Notes: a model not told the origin generated them from the letters alone. A stretch of DNA of 64,000 nt from JACJWR01 sp963842975 (GCA_963842975.1 CAWJIH010000012.1:1-64000); one strand, 5' to 3'; positions 35,845 to 44,265 are shown, numbered from the stretch's first letter. Numbers and translations: made by a program.

Positions 35845-36702
35845 ATGGTCGGCACGGTGAGTCAGGTGGCTGGCATGTTCTCGTCACCTGCGTCGCGAAA
35901 TCCGCAGGTCGACATGATGCGTGCGGCCTTCTCGGACCTGGGGTATCGGGTCGACTATCTGAACCTCGAGGTACCGTCGCTCCGCCTTGGTGACGCCGTG
36001 GCTGGCGCAAGAGCGATGGGTTGGTTGGGATTCTCCTTGGGCGAACCGCACAAACGGGCGGTGGTGCCACACCTGGACGGACTTGCGGAGTCCGCAGCGA
36101 TGATCGGAAGTGCGACCTGCGCGGCCCGACGAGGCGACGCGATGATCGGTGAGAACACCGAGGGGTGGGCGCTAATGGAGTCCATCGAGGAGTTTCTCGA
36201 TCCGGAGGGCGCCCGGGTAGTCATCTTCGGTGCCGGCTCGGCCAGTCGGGCAGTGGCCGTGGAGATGGCTCGCGCAGGCGTGCGCCAGGTGACGGTGGTC
36301 AATCGAAACCGGATGCGCGCGGTGCGCCTGGCTTCCCTGCTCAGTCGGGTGGGCGTGGAAGCAGTAGACGTGGTCGAGTGGGGACGATCGTTTCGCGTCC
36401 CTGCCCTCACCGACATCGTGGTCAATGCCACTGGAGTGGGTAGCGCCTCCGATCCAGAAGCCCGTCTCAACGTCGACACGGATAGCCTGTCGAGTCGAAT
36501 GCTGGTCGCGGACCTAGCGATAAGTCCTCGAGAGACGCAGTTCGTGAAGGAGGCGGCCGCCCTCGGCTGCGATGTCGTTGACGGCGTTGAAGTGATGGTG
36601 AACCAGGGGGCCCTCGCGATTCGGCTCTGGACCAACGCCGACTCGGACACCGATGTGATGCGATCGGCGCTGCTGGAAACCCTCCGGCGAATGGAGCGCT
36701 AA
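35845..36702 (+). CDS. Shikimate dehydrogenase-like protein
   Basis: 285 residues with an AroE-type two-domain layout. GFSLGEPHKRAVVPHLD carries the catalytic Lys position, GENTEGWAL replaces the usual NTDG (Asp to Glu), the NADP site is VIFGAGSASRAVAVEMA, VVNRNRMRA is the cofactor loop, and VVNATGVG is conserved. The N-terminal SLSP motif that holds shikimate is not recognisable (AGMFSSPASRNPQ). It may act on a different substrate from aromatic biosynthesis. Confidence 0.75.
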   Translation: MVGTVSQVAGMFSSPASRNPQVDMMRAAFSDLGYRVDYLNLEVPSLRLGDAVAGARAMGWLGFSLGEPHKRAVVPHLDGLAESAAMIGSATCAARRGDAMIGENTEGWALMESIEEFLDPEGARVVIFGAGSASRAVAVEMARAGVRQVTVVNRNRMRAVRLASLLSRVGVEAVDVVEWGRSFRVPALTDIVVNATGVGSASDPEARLNVDTDSLSSRMLVADLAISPRETQFVKEAAALGCDVVDGVEVMVNQGALAIRLWTNADSDTDVMRSALLETLRRMER

Positions 36703-36715
36703 CGGCCGCGCGGGT

Positions 36716-37135
36716 TCAGACGTGACGCCCTTCGGCAGTGAACCGGCGGCCCGACAACTCGAAGGCCTCGATCTTCACGAGTCGGTTCTTCGGCGCAAGG
36801 TTCCACGGGAACAACGGCAGGTTCTCTAGTTCATCTTCGTCTGGGGTGTGCTCCACCAACTTGGCTTGGCCGTGCAGCACCACACTCCAGGCTATGTTGG
36901 TCTCCGGGTTGTAGCCGTCGACCTCGAATGCGACTGCGGCGTTGATGGCCATCGAGGCGAGTTTGGAGCCCTCCGCCGTTCGAAAGACGACAACGCCGTT
37001 GTAGATGATGAAGTTGACTGGGTAGATGTCGGGGCGGCCCGCCACACTCACTGCAAGCCGGCCGAATTGCTCGCCAGACAGCAGTTCCCAGCACTGTTCC
37101 TCGTTCAGGATTTCGAATGGCTCATGCTCGTTCAC
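36716..37135 (-). CDS. Pyridoxamine 5'-phosphate oxidase-like flavin/F420-binding protein
   Basis: 139 residues forming a split beta-barrel of the PNPOx-like class common in actinobacteria: GRLAVSVAGRPDIYPVNFIIYNGVVVFRT, EGSKLASMAINAAVAFEVDGY and SVVLHGQAKLVE. Cofactor is FMN or F420. The GTG of VNEHEPF at 37135 is chosen; the frame also offers a TTG six codons earlier. Convergent with the AroE-like gene, with 13 bases between. Confidence 0.82.
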   Translation of the reverse strand: MNEHEPFEILNEEQCWELLSGEQFGRLAVSVAGRPDIYPVNFIIYNGVVVFRTAEGSKLASMAINAAVAFEVDGYNPETNIAWSVVLHGQAKLVEHTPDEDELENLPLFPWNLAPKNRLVKIEAFELSGRRFTAEGRHV

Positions 37136-37311
37136 GTGTCGATACTCTCGCAAATCGGCGGGGAAGGCACCCCCTTACTCCAACTTGGCGGCTAGGAGAG
37201 CGCGGATCTGGTCATTCGGTGCGATGGCCGAGGGAGTCGCAGTGTGGTGCAGACCCCATCTTGCGCGTGGGGTCGGATCGAACTGACGCCCGCACTTGTT
37301 ACCGTCGTGGC

Positions 37312-38237
37312 ATGGTTCGACCAGGAGTCATCGCTGTCGGCGTGGGCGCGGCCCTCGTGGCGGGTGCGGCTTTCGCTGTGCTGGCCGAGGGCCCGCAGTC
37401 AGCAATCCCGCTAGCCGTCGACGAACCCCCGCCGATCACGGCGCCTGCGGAACCCCAACAGCCCACGCCTGAGCCAGCGCCGGACGGAGATCCGACGGCC
37501 CGGCGGAAGCCCCCGAGCCGGTGGCTGGTGAGTTGATCAGTCACGGACCTCGCGATGTGTCGAAGGTGGCCATTACCTTCGACACCGCCTTCTCTCCAGA
37601 CACGGCCGCGTTGGTCGAGTCCGGGGTGTTCCCGCCCCAGTACAACGAGGCCCTGCTCGACTACCTTGACGCGGAGAACGTGCCCGCAACGATGTTCGTG
37701 ACCGGTGTCTGGGCTGAGCGGTACCCCCAGGCCATGGAGCGAATCGCTGCCACAGAGAAATTCGAACTCGCCAACCACACTTGGAGCCATGCCGGCTGGA
37801 CGCCCGACTGCTACGGGCTGCCGGGGCCAGGCGATGAGGTCGCCTCGAGATTCGAGATTGCCCGTTCGGCCAAGTTGATCTCCGAATACACCGGCGAATG
37901 GCCCTCCTACATCCGATTCCCAGGCTTGTGCCACGACGCTGCCGACGTTGCCTTGGCAGGGGAATACGGCGAATACACCGTTGATGCCGACGTCACGGTG
38001 TTCGACTCGGGGATGACCGAGGCGGGACCAGCAGTGTTCGGAATTCTTTCGCAGGTGCAGCCCGGATCGATCATTTTGCTGCACCTCAACGGGGCGCCGA
38101 ACGCCCCCGTCACCTTGGAGATCCTGAAGCAACTCCTGCCTGCTCTGCGTGAGAGGGGTTTGGAACCGGTGACGGTGTCCGAGTTACTTGCGCCCCAGGA
38201 GCAGGAAACCCCGGCAGCGGAAGCGCAAGCAAGCTAG
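37312..38237 (+). CDS. Exported polysaccharide deacetylase (NodB domain), frameshifted
   Basis: About 308 residues when repaired. An N-terminal signal or anchor (GVIAVGVGAALVAGAAFAVLA) and a Pro/Glu-rich linker precede a NodB domain. VAITFDTAFS is motif 1, with Thr where the second metal-binding Asp is usual. HTWSH is motif 2, IRFPGLC motif 3, and IILLHLNG motif 5. The frame breaks within the linker around 37495-37505: a missing base separates PTARRK from AEAPEPVAGELISH. It probably trims acetyl groups from cell-wall glycan. TACCGT at 37300-37305, six bases before the ATG, is a possible leaderless -10 box. Confidence 0.75.
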
Positions 38238-38392
38238 CGCGACACCGTCATTTGGACTTCATACTCCCGAGGGCCGACTTGCCGGACGAATACAGCTTGG
38301 ATGGTTGTCCAACCCTGTGACTTGGCCATGCCGATGGCCATCTGCCGAGCATTCTCCGCAACATCGGCAGAGACCGTGAATGTTGTTTGCAT
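38234..38392 (-). CDS. Small 52-residue protein of unknown function
   Basis: Short gene with a strong ribosome site (AGGGAGGAAGGAAGAG directly before the ATG at 38392). It encodes a compact 52-residue sequence beginning MQTTFTVSADVAENARQMA and ending QVGPREYEVQMTVSR. The pattern is one helix flanked by strands, with no signal peptide. It starts 16 bases after the DUF445 stop on the same strand, so it is probably co-transcribed. Its stop overlaps the end of the convergent deacetylase gene. Confidence 0.65.
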   Translation of the reverse strand: MQTTFTVSADVAENARQMAIGMAKSQGWTTIQAVFVRQVGPREYEVQMTVSR

Positions 38393-38407
38393 CTCTTCCT
38401 TCCTCCC

Positions 38408-39706
38408 TTATCCGAGCAATGTGGTTCCTACGGCGTGGATCACGATGCCAGCCAGCGCTCCCACCACCGTGCCGTTGATGCGAATGAACTGAAGATCGCG
38501 ACCCACCTGGAGTTCGATCCTCTCAGAGGCCTCCGACGCGTCCCAGCGGGCGACGGTTTCCGAGATGAGGTCGGCGGCTTCGTTCCCGTAGCGACCGGCG
38601 AGGAAGGCAGCCCCAGCTTCGATCCGCCCGTTGACCAGGGTCCGGAAGGCGTCATCGTGGGCAAGCCGGTGCGCAGTGTGCGCCAGCCACTCGTCGGCTC
38701 GGCTTTGGAGCTCCCCGTCGGAGTCGGCCAGACTCTCCAGCACGATGCGGCGGGTGGTCGGCCAGATTGAGAAGACAGCTTCGTGGGTCTCCGGGCTAGC
38801 CAGCAGCTTCTGCTTGAACAGCTCAACTCGTGAGATCAGTTCCGGGTCCTGCCGAAGTCGCTCAGCGGTCTCGGCCAGCCAACGGTCCACTGCCTTTCGG
38901 GTGGCGCAGGTGGGATCGTCCACGGCCTCTTGTGCCCACCGCAGCAACTCACGGTAGGCCTTCTTCCCGACGGCTTCGTGGGCCGCCCGGGCCAGGAAGA
39001 AGTTCTGGGCGGGGCCACGTTCCGCGACGAGTTCGACGATCGCCTCCTCATTGTCGGCGATCCAGTCGCGGACCACTCGGAACACCGCGTCAACCGCCGG
39101 TTCGTGGGTCCGGTCTGCGACCACCGCGCCCAGTAGCCGTCCCGCCGGTGGTGCCCAGGCGTACGAGGCGGCCTGTTCGAATAACAGGTTCCGAATAATG
39201 AGCTGGGCGTCGGAATCATCGATTGAGCGGATGCCGGCGGCCGCGAGTGCTGCCGCCTCGCTGACCACCCGAGCTCGTGCTTCGGGCTGGGCGAGGTACG
39301 CGCCCAATCGTCCGGCCGGATCCAGCGTCGCCACACGGGCTCGGACCACCTCAGGATTCAGGAAGTTCTGACTCACGAAATCGCCAAGACTCGCGCCCAA
39401 CTGGTCCTTCTTGGTGGGGATGATTGCGGTGTGCGGGATTGGCAGTCCCATGGGGCGACGGAAAAGAGCCGTCACTGCGAACCAGTCGGCCAGTCCGCCG
39501 ACCATCCCGGCCTCGGAGGCGGCGCGGAGATACCCCCACGCGGGCGCCGACCCGGGTTGCTTCTCGAAGTACCAGGCGATGACGAAGATGATCGCGGCAC
39601 CGATCAACATTCCGAGCGGCACAGCCTTCATTCGGCGCAATGATTGGCGCCGGCTGGCTTGGTCCGTCAGCAGGTCGCCTTGGTCGAAATCCAGTTTTGT
39701 TGCCAC
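38408..39706 (-). CDS. DUF445 membrane protein
   Basis: 432 residues. Two N-terminal hydrophobic segments (about 30-46 and 57-80) contain the family signature GGLADWFAVTALFRRPMGLPIPHTAIIP. A long helical region with repeated charged heptads follows (about 130-400), with a hydrophobic C-terminal segment (VVGALAGIVIHAVGTTLLG). The family occurs widely without a proven function. It heads a two-gene unit with the 52-residue protein. Confidence 0.85.
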   Translation of the reverse strand: MATKLDFDQGDLLTDQASRRQSLRRMKAVPLGMLIGAAIIFVIAWYFEKQPGSAPAWGYLRAASEAGMVGGLADWFAVTALFRRPMGLPIPHTAIIPTKKDQLGASLGDFVSQNFLNPEVVRARVATLDPAGRLGAYLAQPEARARVVSEAAALAAAGIRSIDDSDAQLIIRNLLFEQAASYAWAPPAGRLLGAVVADRTHEPAVDAVFRVVRDWIADNEEAIVELVAERGPAQNFFLARAAHEAVGKKAYRELLRWAQEAVDDPTCATRKAVDRWLAETAERLRQDPELISRVELFKQKLLASPETHEAVFSIWPTTRRIVLESLADSDGELQSRADEWLAHTAHRLAHDDAFRTLVNGRIEAGAAFLAGRYGNEAADLISETVARWDASEASERIELQVGRDLQFIRINGTVVGALAGIVIHAVGTTLLG

Positions 39707-39796
39707 GCCAGCACGGTACCTGCGCCACGCTGCTGCGGTTGCCCGCCGGGCTGAGCTTGATGGTTCGCGGGCCTGGTCGTCGGCGATCGATGCGCG

Positions 39797-40078
39797 TTAC
39801 GAGCCGTCGTGCTGAATATCTCCGCTGATGGTGCCTTGGTTGGACAGCGCCTCTCGGGCCGCGGCCGCCGCGTGATCAAAGGACTTGTAGGGGCCGGGGT
39901 CATATTTGTGGCCTTCCGGCGTACCGCTGGCGGACCAGCCATACCCCGCTGTCACCCGTTTCCGCTTGCCCAGCATTGTTCGGCGCGTCTTTCGGGTGGG
40001 GAAGATCCGTACGTGCCAACTGATGTGTGCGGTTTCGCGGCCCCCGTTGGCCTCCGAGTCTGGCGAGTCTTCGACCAT
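39797..40078 (-). CDS. Hypothetical 93-residue basic protein
   Basis: From the ATG at 40078 the first 17 residues are acidic. The rest is basic, with RIFPTRKTRRTMLGKRKR, then AGYGWSASGTPEGHKYDPGPYKSFDHAAAAAREAL. No family recognised. TAGAGT (minus strand, 40091-40086) ends seven bases before this ATG, supporting it as a leaderless start over the longer reading to 40135. Confidence 0.5.
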   Translation of the reverse strand: MVEDSPDSEANGGRETAHISWHVRIFPTRKTRRTMLGKRKRVTAGYGWSASGTPEGHKYDPGPYKSFDHAAAAAREALSNQGTISGDIQHDGS

Positions 40079-40160
40079 GTCCGCGACTCTAGCCCCTCCG
40101 GCTTGCTTCGACGGCAGGTGACACAGCGCTGTCACCTGACACCAGGTATCGCGATAGCCC

Positions 40161-40166
40161 TAGGGT
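40161..40166 (+). promoter_or_regulatory. -10 box TAGGGT, leaderless start
   Basis: TAGGGT ends six bases before the ATG at 40173. It faces the oppositely directed TAGAGT box at 40086-40091, making a short divergent promoter region. Confidence 0.5.
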
Positions 40167-40172
40167 GGGCGC

Positions 40173-40958
40173 ATGACCACCAACTTCACGGTGCTGGCCG
40201 CGGTTGAGATTGCGCACGGGGCAACGGCAATTCGGGTGAAGGAGAGGCTGGACGCCGACCCGACTTTCGGCGATCCGGTCGCAGATGCCCGCAAGTGGAT
40301 AGAGCAGGGTGCGACCTGGTTGCACGTGGCCGACCTCGACGCCGGCCGCTCTGACAGTCGTGCGCAGGCCGCCGCAGTGCATCATGCGGCCGTTGGCCGC
40401 GCGCACACCCAATTCGCCGGCGGAGTCCGCACCGATGAGGATCTGCGGTGGGCGCTCCATGCCGGGTTTGATCGCATTGTGGTGGATGCGGCTGCCTTGG
40501 GGGAGGCGGAGTGGCTGCGGCAGGTTTTCGCAGACCACGGTCAGCGGGTTGTCGTCGGCGTGGACGTCCACAAGGGTGGCCTGTGGGCTCCCGGATCGCC
40601 GATGGACGGCGCCGACCTGGCGGAGGTGCTGCCTGCGGTGGCCGCCGCCGGTTGTCCGGGCTACGTCGTCACGGCCATTGACCGCGAGGCCACCAGGAAG
40701 GGGCCCGACCTGGCGGTTATCCGAGGCGTATGCGACATCGTCAAGTCCCCGGTGTGCGTCGCTGGCGGGATCGCCAAGTTGGAGCACCTGCACGAACTCG
40801 CCACCTTGGCCGAGCATGGAGTGGTGTCTGCGGTGCTGGATGCGGCGCTGTACCGCGACTACTTCAACGTGGCTGAGGCACTGGCTGCGATTGCCCCCCG
40901 CTTCGATCCGTATCAGTGGGGTCCGGCCCAACCCTGGGGCCTCACTCAGGGGCTCTGA
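40173..40958 (+). CDS. HisA/PriA-like TIM-barrel protein with altered active site
   Basis: 261 residues aligned along their length with HisA/PriA isomerases: FGDPVADARKWIEQGATWLHVADLDAG, ELSGGIR-like FAGGVRTDEDLRWAL, and GVDVHKGGL. The first catalytic Asp (PAVD in relatives) is Glu in LAAVEI. The second (VVTD) is Ala in GYVVTAIDREA. GxAAL phosphate-binding residues are also changed (VDAAAL). The protein is therefore unlikely to carry out the Amadori isomerisation of histidine and tryptophan synthesis. No his or trp gene lies nearby. It could be a regulator or an enzyme with a new reaction. Confidence 0.7.
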   Translation: MTTNFTVLAAVEIAHGATAIRVKERLDADPTFGDPVADARKWIEQGATWLHVADLDAGRSDSRAQAAAVHHAAVGRAHTQFAGGVRTDEDLRWALHAGFDRIVVDAAALGEAEWLRQVFADHGQRVVVGVDVHKGGLWAPGSPMDGADLAEVLPAVAAAGCPGYVVTAIDREATRKGPDLAVIRGVCDIVKSPVCVAGGIAKLEHLHELATLAEHGVVSAVLDAALYRDYFNVAEALAAIAPRFDPYQWGPAQPWGLTQGL

Positions 40959-40966
40959 AGCGCCGC

Positions 40967-41350
40967 TCAGTTCACGGTGAGTGAGGTCGTCTGCGTGGCG
41001 CTCACCGGGAGCGCGTCGAAGGCGAACGCGACCTCCCCGGACTGCCCCACAACCTGTGTCGTCGAGAGCGTCGCCTTGCCGTTGGCGCCGCGGAAGGTGA
41101 GGGTGACTGAGGCGCCTTCGCAACCTGTCAGGCCGGTGACAGTCGCGCCGTCGACCACGATCTCGTCAGCAACCAGTGCGGTGCTCCAATCCCCGACGCT
41201 GGCCGCCGACGTGAGGCAGGTGCTCGCTGGTGCGGCACCGCCGACGCTAGGGAGCGCGCCCGAACTAGCCGAGGCGCTCATGAGCATCGCCGAACTCGCG
41301 GCGCCGGCGAGAACAAAGGCGACCCCGACTGAGATTGTTGAGTTCCTCAT
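40967..41350 (-). CDS. Small exported protein, C[EDQ]G family, member 1
   Basis: 127 residues. A hydrophobic N-terminal export segment (ISVGVAFVLAGAASSAMLM) leads to a Ser/Ala-rich stretch, a first cysteine in PASTCLTS, and a beta-rich domain with VTGLTGCEGASVTLTF carrying the second cysteine. The same layout is seen in the proteins at 41558-42001 and 43401-43800. AAGGAGGTG stands seven bases before the ATG, an almost ideal ribosome site, which decides the start (the frame is open to 41440). Likely processed by the signal peptidase at 42710-43423. Confidence 0.65.
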   Translation of the reverse strand: MRNSTISVGVAFVLAGAASSAMLMSASASSGALPSVGGAAPASTCLTSAASVGDWSTALVADEIVVDGATVTGLTGCEGASVTLTFRGANGKATLSTTQVVGQSGEVAFAFDALPVSATQTTSLTVN

Positions 41351-41545
41351 CGGGCCACCTCCTTCACGATCTGACGCGAATGTTGTCGGCCGAATGAGAG
41401 GCGTACTTGAGGGGACTTTGGTCCCGACTACTTGACTCATTGGCTACAACTAGCCCGGTGAGTCAGTCCGGCAAGTGCGATAGGGGGCTGACCCTGCGTG
41501 CGGCCCCATGATCTTTTTCGGTTTCCGGAGGTCGCGCCCGCCACG

Positions 41546-41551
41546 TATAGT
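41546..41551 (+). promoter_or_regulatory. -10 box TATAGT, leaderless start
   Basis: TATAGT ends six bases before the GTG at 41558. In the 207-base divergent region between 41350 and 41558 there is also an inverted pair TGACTCA (41433-41439)/TGAGTCA (41460-41466) and a CTTGAGGGGA box at 41406-41415. Confidence 0.55.
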
Positions 41552-41557
41552 TGAAAT

Positions 41558-42001
41558 GTGGCCCCTCGGCATGCCAGCGACGCAGTGCCCCGGCGAAGCC
41601 GGCGACGCTACCTCGTGATGCTCGCAGGCTTAGTTGTGGGGGCCGTCACGGTGCCCGTCGTTGCGGTGGCCAGTTCGATGCCTGTGAGTTCAACCTCGTT
41701 GGGGTCGGGTACCAACGTGGTGCAGTCCTGCGGCGAGGTCTCCGGGTTCACCTACCGATCGGGGTTCAGCGGCGGGCGCTACCAGATCACCGCCATCGAC
41801 ATTGCGGTGATCGACCCGGGGTGCCAGGGCGAGCCGTTTGACCTCACGCTTTACGACACGACCACCAGCGCCGCCTACGTGGAACTGTCTGGCGCGCTGC
41901 CAAGCTCTCCCAGCGGTGCGCTCACGGTGCCACCGGGTGTGGGTCCTGACTTGGCTACGGTGCCCTCCACGGTCGGGTTGTCGATGGTGATCACCCCATG
42001 A
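41558..42001 (+). CDS. Small exported protein, C[EDQ]G family, member 2
   Basis: 147 residues. A basic N-terminus (RRSRRRYLV) and hydrophobic segment to about residue 42 are followed by SSMPVSSTSLGSGTNVVQSC (first cysteine). A beta-rich domain follows with YQITAIDIAVIDPGCQGEPF, holding the second cysteine, and a LSMVI strand at the end. Its stop overlaps the start of the next gene (ATGA), so they are co-translated. No enzyme motif; a structural surface component is the simplest reading. Confidence 0.6.
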   Translation: MAPRHASDAVPRRSRRRYLVMLAGLVVGAVTVPVVAVASSMPVSSTSLGSGTNVVQSCGEVSGFTYRSGFSGGRYQITAIDIAVIDPGCQGEPFDLTLYDTTTSAAYVELSGALPSSPSGALTVPPGVGPDLATVPSTVGLSMVITP

Positions 42002-42723
42002 AACGGCTCTGGTGGCTGCTGGGGGGGTCTGCCGTGGCCGTCGCCGCCGCCGGGGCCACCATCGCCGCGGCAGCGAGCCTGGGTCCGGTGACGTCCAACG
42101 ACCTCACCACTGCCGCCGGCGTCAGCGCGCCAGGCTTCGCGATCCGCGACACGTTCACCGCCGCAGACGGCACACCGCTGAATGGGAGATCGCTCGAGTT
42201 GGATCCCAGCGGCTCGCTTTCGGCATTTGGCCTCGTCGATGCTCCCGTGTGGACGGCATCCGCGGACTGGACGATCGAGGGCAACGGCGCCGAGCGGACC
42301 TCTGGCAGCGGGACAACCACCGCCCATGTGCCGTTCACGGCTCAGGACGGATATGTCCGCGTGGTGTGGACGACCATGACCAATCGGCCGCAATCTGCTG
42401 GCGTGGCGCTGTGCTACGACCCATCCTCGACGTCGGGCATCGTGCTGAGCGCACTCCGTGAGCGGGGCCGGTGGTACTTCGAATTGGGGACGATGTCAGG
42501 CGGGACCTTCACGGCCACAGATTCGGTGGAGGTGTCCTCGCCGCAAGGTACGGAGTTCCGCTTGACCATCAACGGATCGAATGCGGTCGCGTCGTATGGC
42601 GGGATTGACCAGTTCTCCCTGGCCATCACCGGCTCCAACTGCCTTGGCACAGGCGTGGCGATGGTCAGCTTCACAACCGAGTCGCCGGTGTTTGACGACT
42701 TCTTGGCGGTCAAGACCGGGTAG
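41998..42723 (+). CDS. Exported protein with a lectin-like beta-sandwich
   Basis: 241 residues. Signal segment RLWWLLGGSAVAVAAAGATIAAAASLG is followed by a domain whose strand pattern (FAIRDTFTAADGTPLNGR, GYVRVVWTTM, GVALCYDP, EFRLTINGSNAVASYGG, VFDDFLAV) resembles concanavalin/LamG-type carbohydrate-binding modules. Fold assignment is tentative. It follows member 2 with a 4-base overlap and ends tail-to-tail with the signal peptidase gene, 14 bases overlapping. Confidence 0.6.
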   Translation: MKRLWWLLGGSAVAVAAAGATIAAAASLGPVTSNDLTTAAGVSAPGFAIRDTFTAADGTPLNGRSLELDPSGSLSAFGLVDAPVWTASADWTIEGNGAERTSGSGTTTAHVPFTAQDGYVRVVWTTMTNRPQSAGVALCYDPSSTSGIVLSALRERGRWYFELGTMSGGTFTATDSVEVSSPQGTEFRLTINGSNAVASYGGIDQFSLAITGSNCLGTGVAMVSFTTESPVFDDFLAVKTG

Positions 42724-43423
42724 CGGCTCGGCGCGCCTTCTGGTTTCCGGGTGTTTGTGGAGCGGTGGGTTGCGGGGGTAGGAAGTTGGCGGCTGGGATC
42801 GGGTTCTCCGGGCGCTCCTTGCCGTACGGGTCGGGACGGTGGCGCCCCACTCCAGGCCTGGTGAGCCGGACCATGACGCCGAACGACACCATTGCCGCGC
42901 CGAGGCTGAGCATCAGCGAGGGTGTCAGTTTCGCAATGGCAAAACCGTTGCACCAGATCGCATCGCACCTGGGACCGGCGAGGATGATCTTCCCGATGGG
43001 GTCCCTTGGCGGAACGGTCCAGGGGTCGACGAAATTGTTGTTGTCGCCCTGGGTCAGGAATGTGCCGTCGGGTTCAACGCCGATGATTCGGTGCACCACA
43101 TAGGCCTCGTAGCCAGCTGGCTGAAACACCACCACGTCCTGCGGCTGGTAGGCGCTGGAACGCGCAGTGATGACGACTTGCCCCACGTCGTAGGTGGGAA
43201 GCATCGACTCACCGGCGATCACGGTGATTCCCAACGGGCCGCCGTACCGTGCCGGCCACGCCAGCACCGCGAAGGCGACGACCAGCAACAACGACACCAG
43301 CGAATGGAAAACCTTGGCCACGCCAGCGTTCGCCGGGCGCGGCCGATCTCGTGGGGCTGGCGGCGCAATCCTGCCCCTACGTCCCCGGTGGGGTGAGTTC
43401 CTAGCCGTAGAAGACAACAGCAA
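42710..43423 (-). CDS. Signal peptidase I, SipW/ER (Ser-His) type
   Basis: Up to 237 residues. A transmembrane segment (VFHSLVSLLLVVAFAVLAWP) is followed by IAGESMLPTYDVGQVV with the catalytic Ser. YVVHRIIGVEP has His where ordinary bacterial signal peptidases have the general-base Lys, and FLTQGDNNNFVD completes the site. A second membrane segment lies near residue 175. This is the Ser/His class found in Bacillus SipW, archaea and the ER. The start is uncertain: TTG at 43423 overlaps the upstream stop and allows coupling, and GTG at 43321 is the alternative. Its probable clients are the neighbouring exported proteins. Confidence 0.8.
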   Translation of the reverse strand: MLLSSTARNSPHRGRRGRIAPPAPRDRPRPANAGVAKVFHSLVSLLLVVAFAVLAWPARYGGPLGITVIAGESMLPTYDVGQVVITARSSAYQPQDVVVFQPAGYEAYVVHRIIGVEPDGTFLTQGDNNNFVDPWTVPPRDPIGKIILAGPRCDAIWCNGFAIAKLTPSLMLSLGAAMVSFGVMVRLTRPGVGRHRPDPYGKERPENPIPAANFLPPQPTAPQTPGNQKARRAATRS

Positions 43424-43800
43424 CGCGCTCGACGTCCTCCGCGTTGACCGCGGTCCCCATTGTGAAGCTCGCCACGTCTCCTGTGAGGCTGAGGGTGCCC
43501 GTGGTCTCGCCCAGACTGGCGCCGGCGCCGTTGGCGAGCGTCACACTGTACGCCAGGCCGTCGCAGGCGGCATTGATGCCGCTGATGTCGAAGGTCGAGG
43601 TGTCGTAGCGCTCGTTGGCTGAACTGTAGGCCGATCCCCAGTTTTCCACGGTCACGCCGTCGGTCGTCGCAGGATGCCGTCACCGATGTCGTGGCGCCCA
43701 GTGTGTCCTGTCCAAGAGTTCCCAGGGTGGCGGCACTTGCGAAGACCATGCCGCCCACTCCGACAGCGGCGACTCCCAGTCCGACGAACATTGGGTTCAT
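43401..43800 (-). CDS. Small exported protein, C[EDQ]G family, member 3, frameshifted
   Basis: About 132 residues when repaired. The ATG at 43800 follows TTGGAGAAG. Export segment MFVGLGVAAVGVGGMVFASA leads to TLGTLGQDTLGATTSVTASC (first cysteine). The beta domain has FDISGINAACDGLAYSVTL (second cysteine) and ends VERVAVVFYG. The frame breaks near 43662: TASCDD and DGVTVENWGS are in different frames, joined if one base is dropped. Upstream partner of the signal peptidase gene. Confidence 0.62.
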
Positions 43801-44086
43801 GTGCTTCTCCAAGGTGGTGGGTTGGGCGCCGCGGCGAGTAGTCAAGCGGGCCTAGGTGATGATCATGCTGATTCGGGTACTGCCTGCCTGTCAACTCTCA
43901 CCTGGCTGGTTACCGATGGGCAATGATCACTGAGAGTGATATGCCGTTGCTGAGAGTTGCCAACGGGTGGGGCGATTGCAGTGGGACATGACCGGAAGCC
44001 GTAATGGGCATTTGCCGGAAGCGAGGGCCAGAAATCCCTATTCCTGTGGGGGTGTTTGGCAGTTCAGGCCAGGAGTTTCGCGGAAC

Positions 44087-44126
44087 CTCAAGACCCCCTC
44101 AACAAATCTCAAGGCCCCCTCAACAA
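44087..44126 (+). repeat. Two 19-bp direct repeats, period 21 bp
   Basis: CTCAAGACCCCCTCAACAA (44087-44105) and CTCAAGGCCCCCTCAACAA (44108-44126) differ at one base and repeat every 21 bases, two turns of the helix. A related CCCCTCAAG lies on the minus strand at 41406-41414 in the other promoter region of the exported-protein locus. They look like operator sites. Confidence 0.65.
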
Positions 44127-44265
44127 GAACGGACTCAGGGCAAGCGAACGCTATCGGAGGTCGTGGCGGCTACCTTGAGAGAATTCACCCGAATGGCCTA
44201 ATGGTCACATGCCAGGCGGCTTGCCCTTGCGTCCAATTCATGCTCAGGGGACCACTCTGCGGCGC

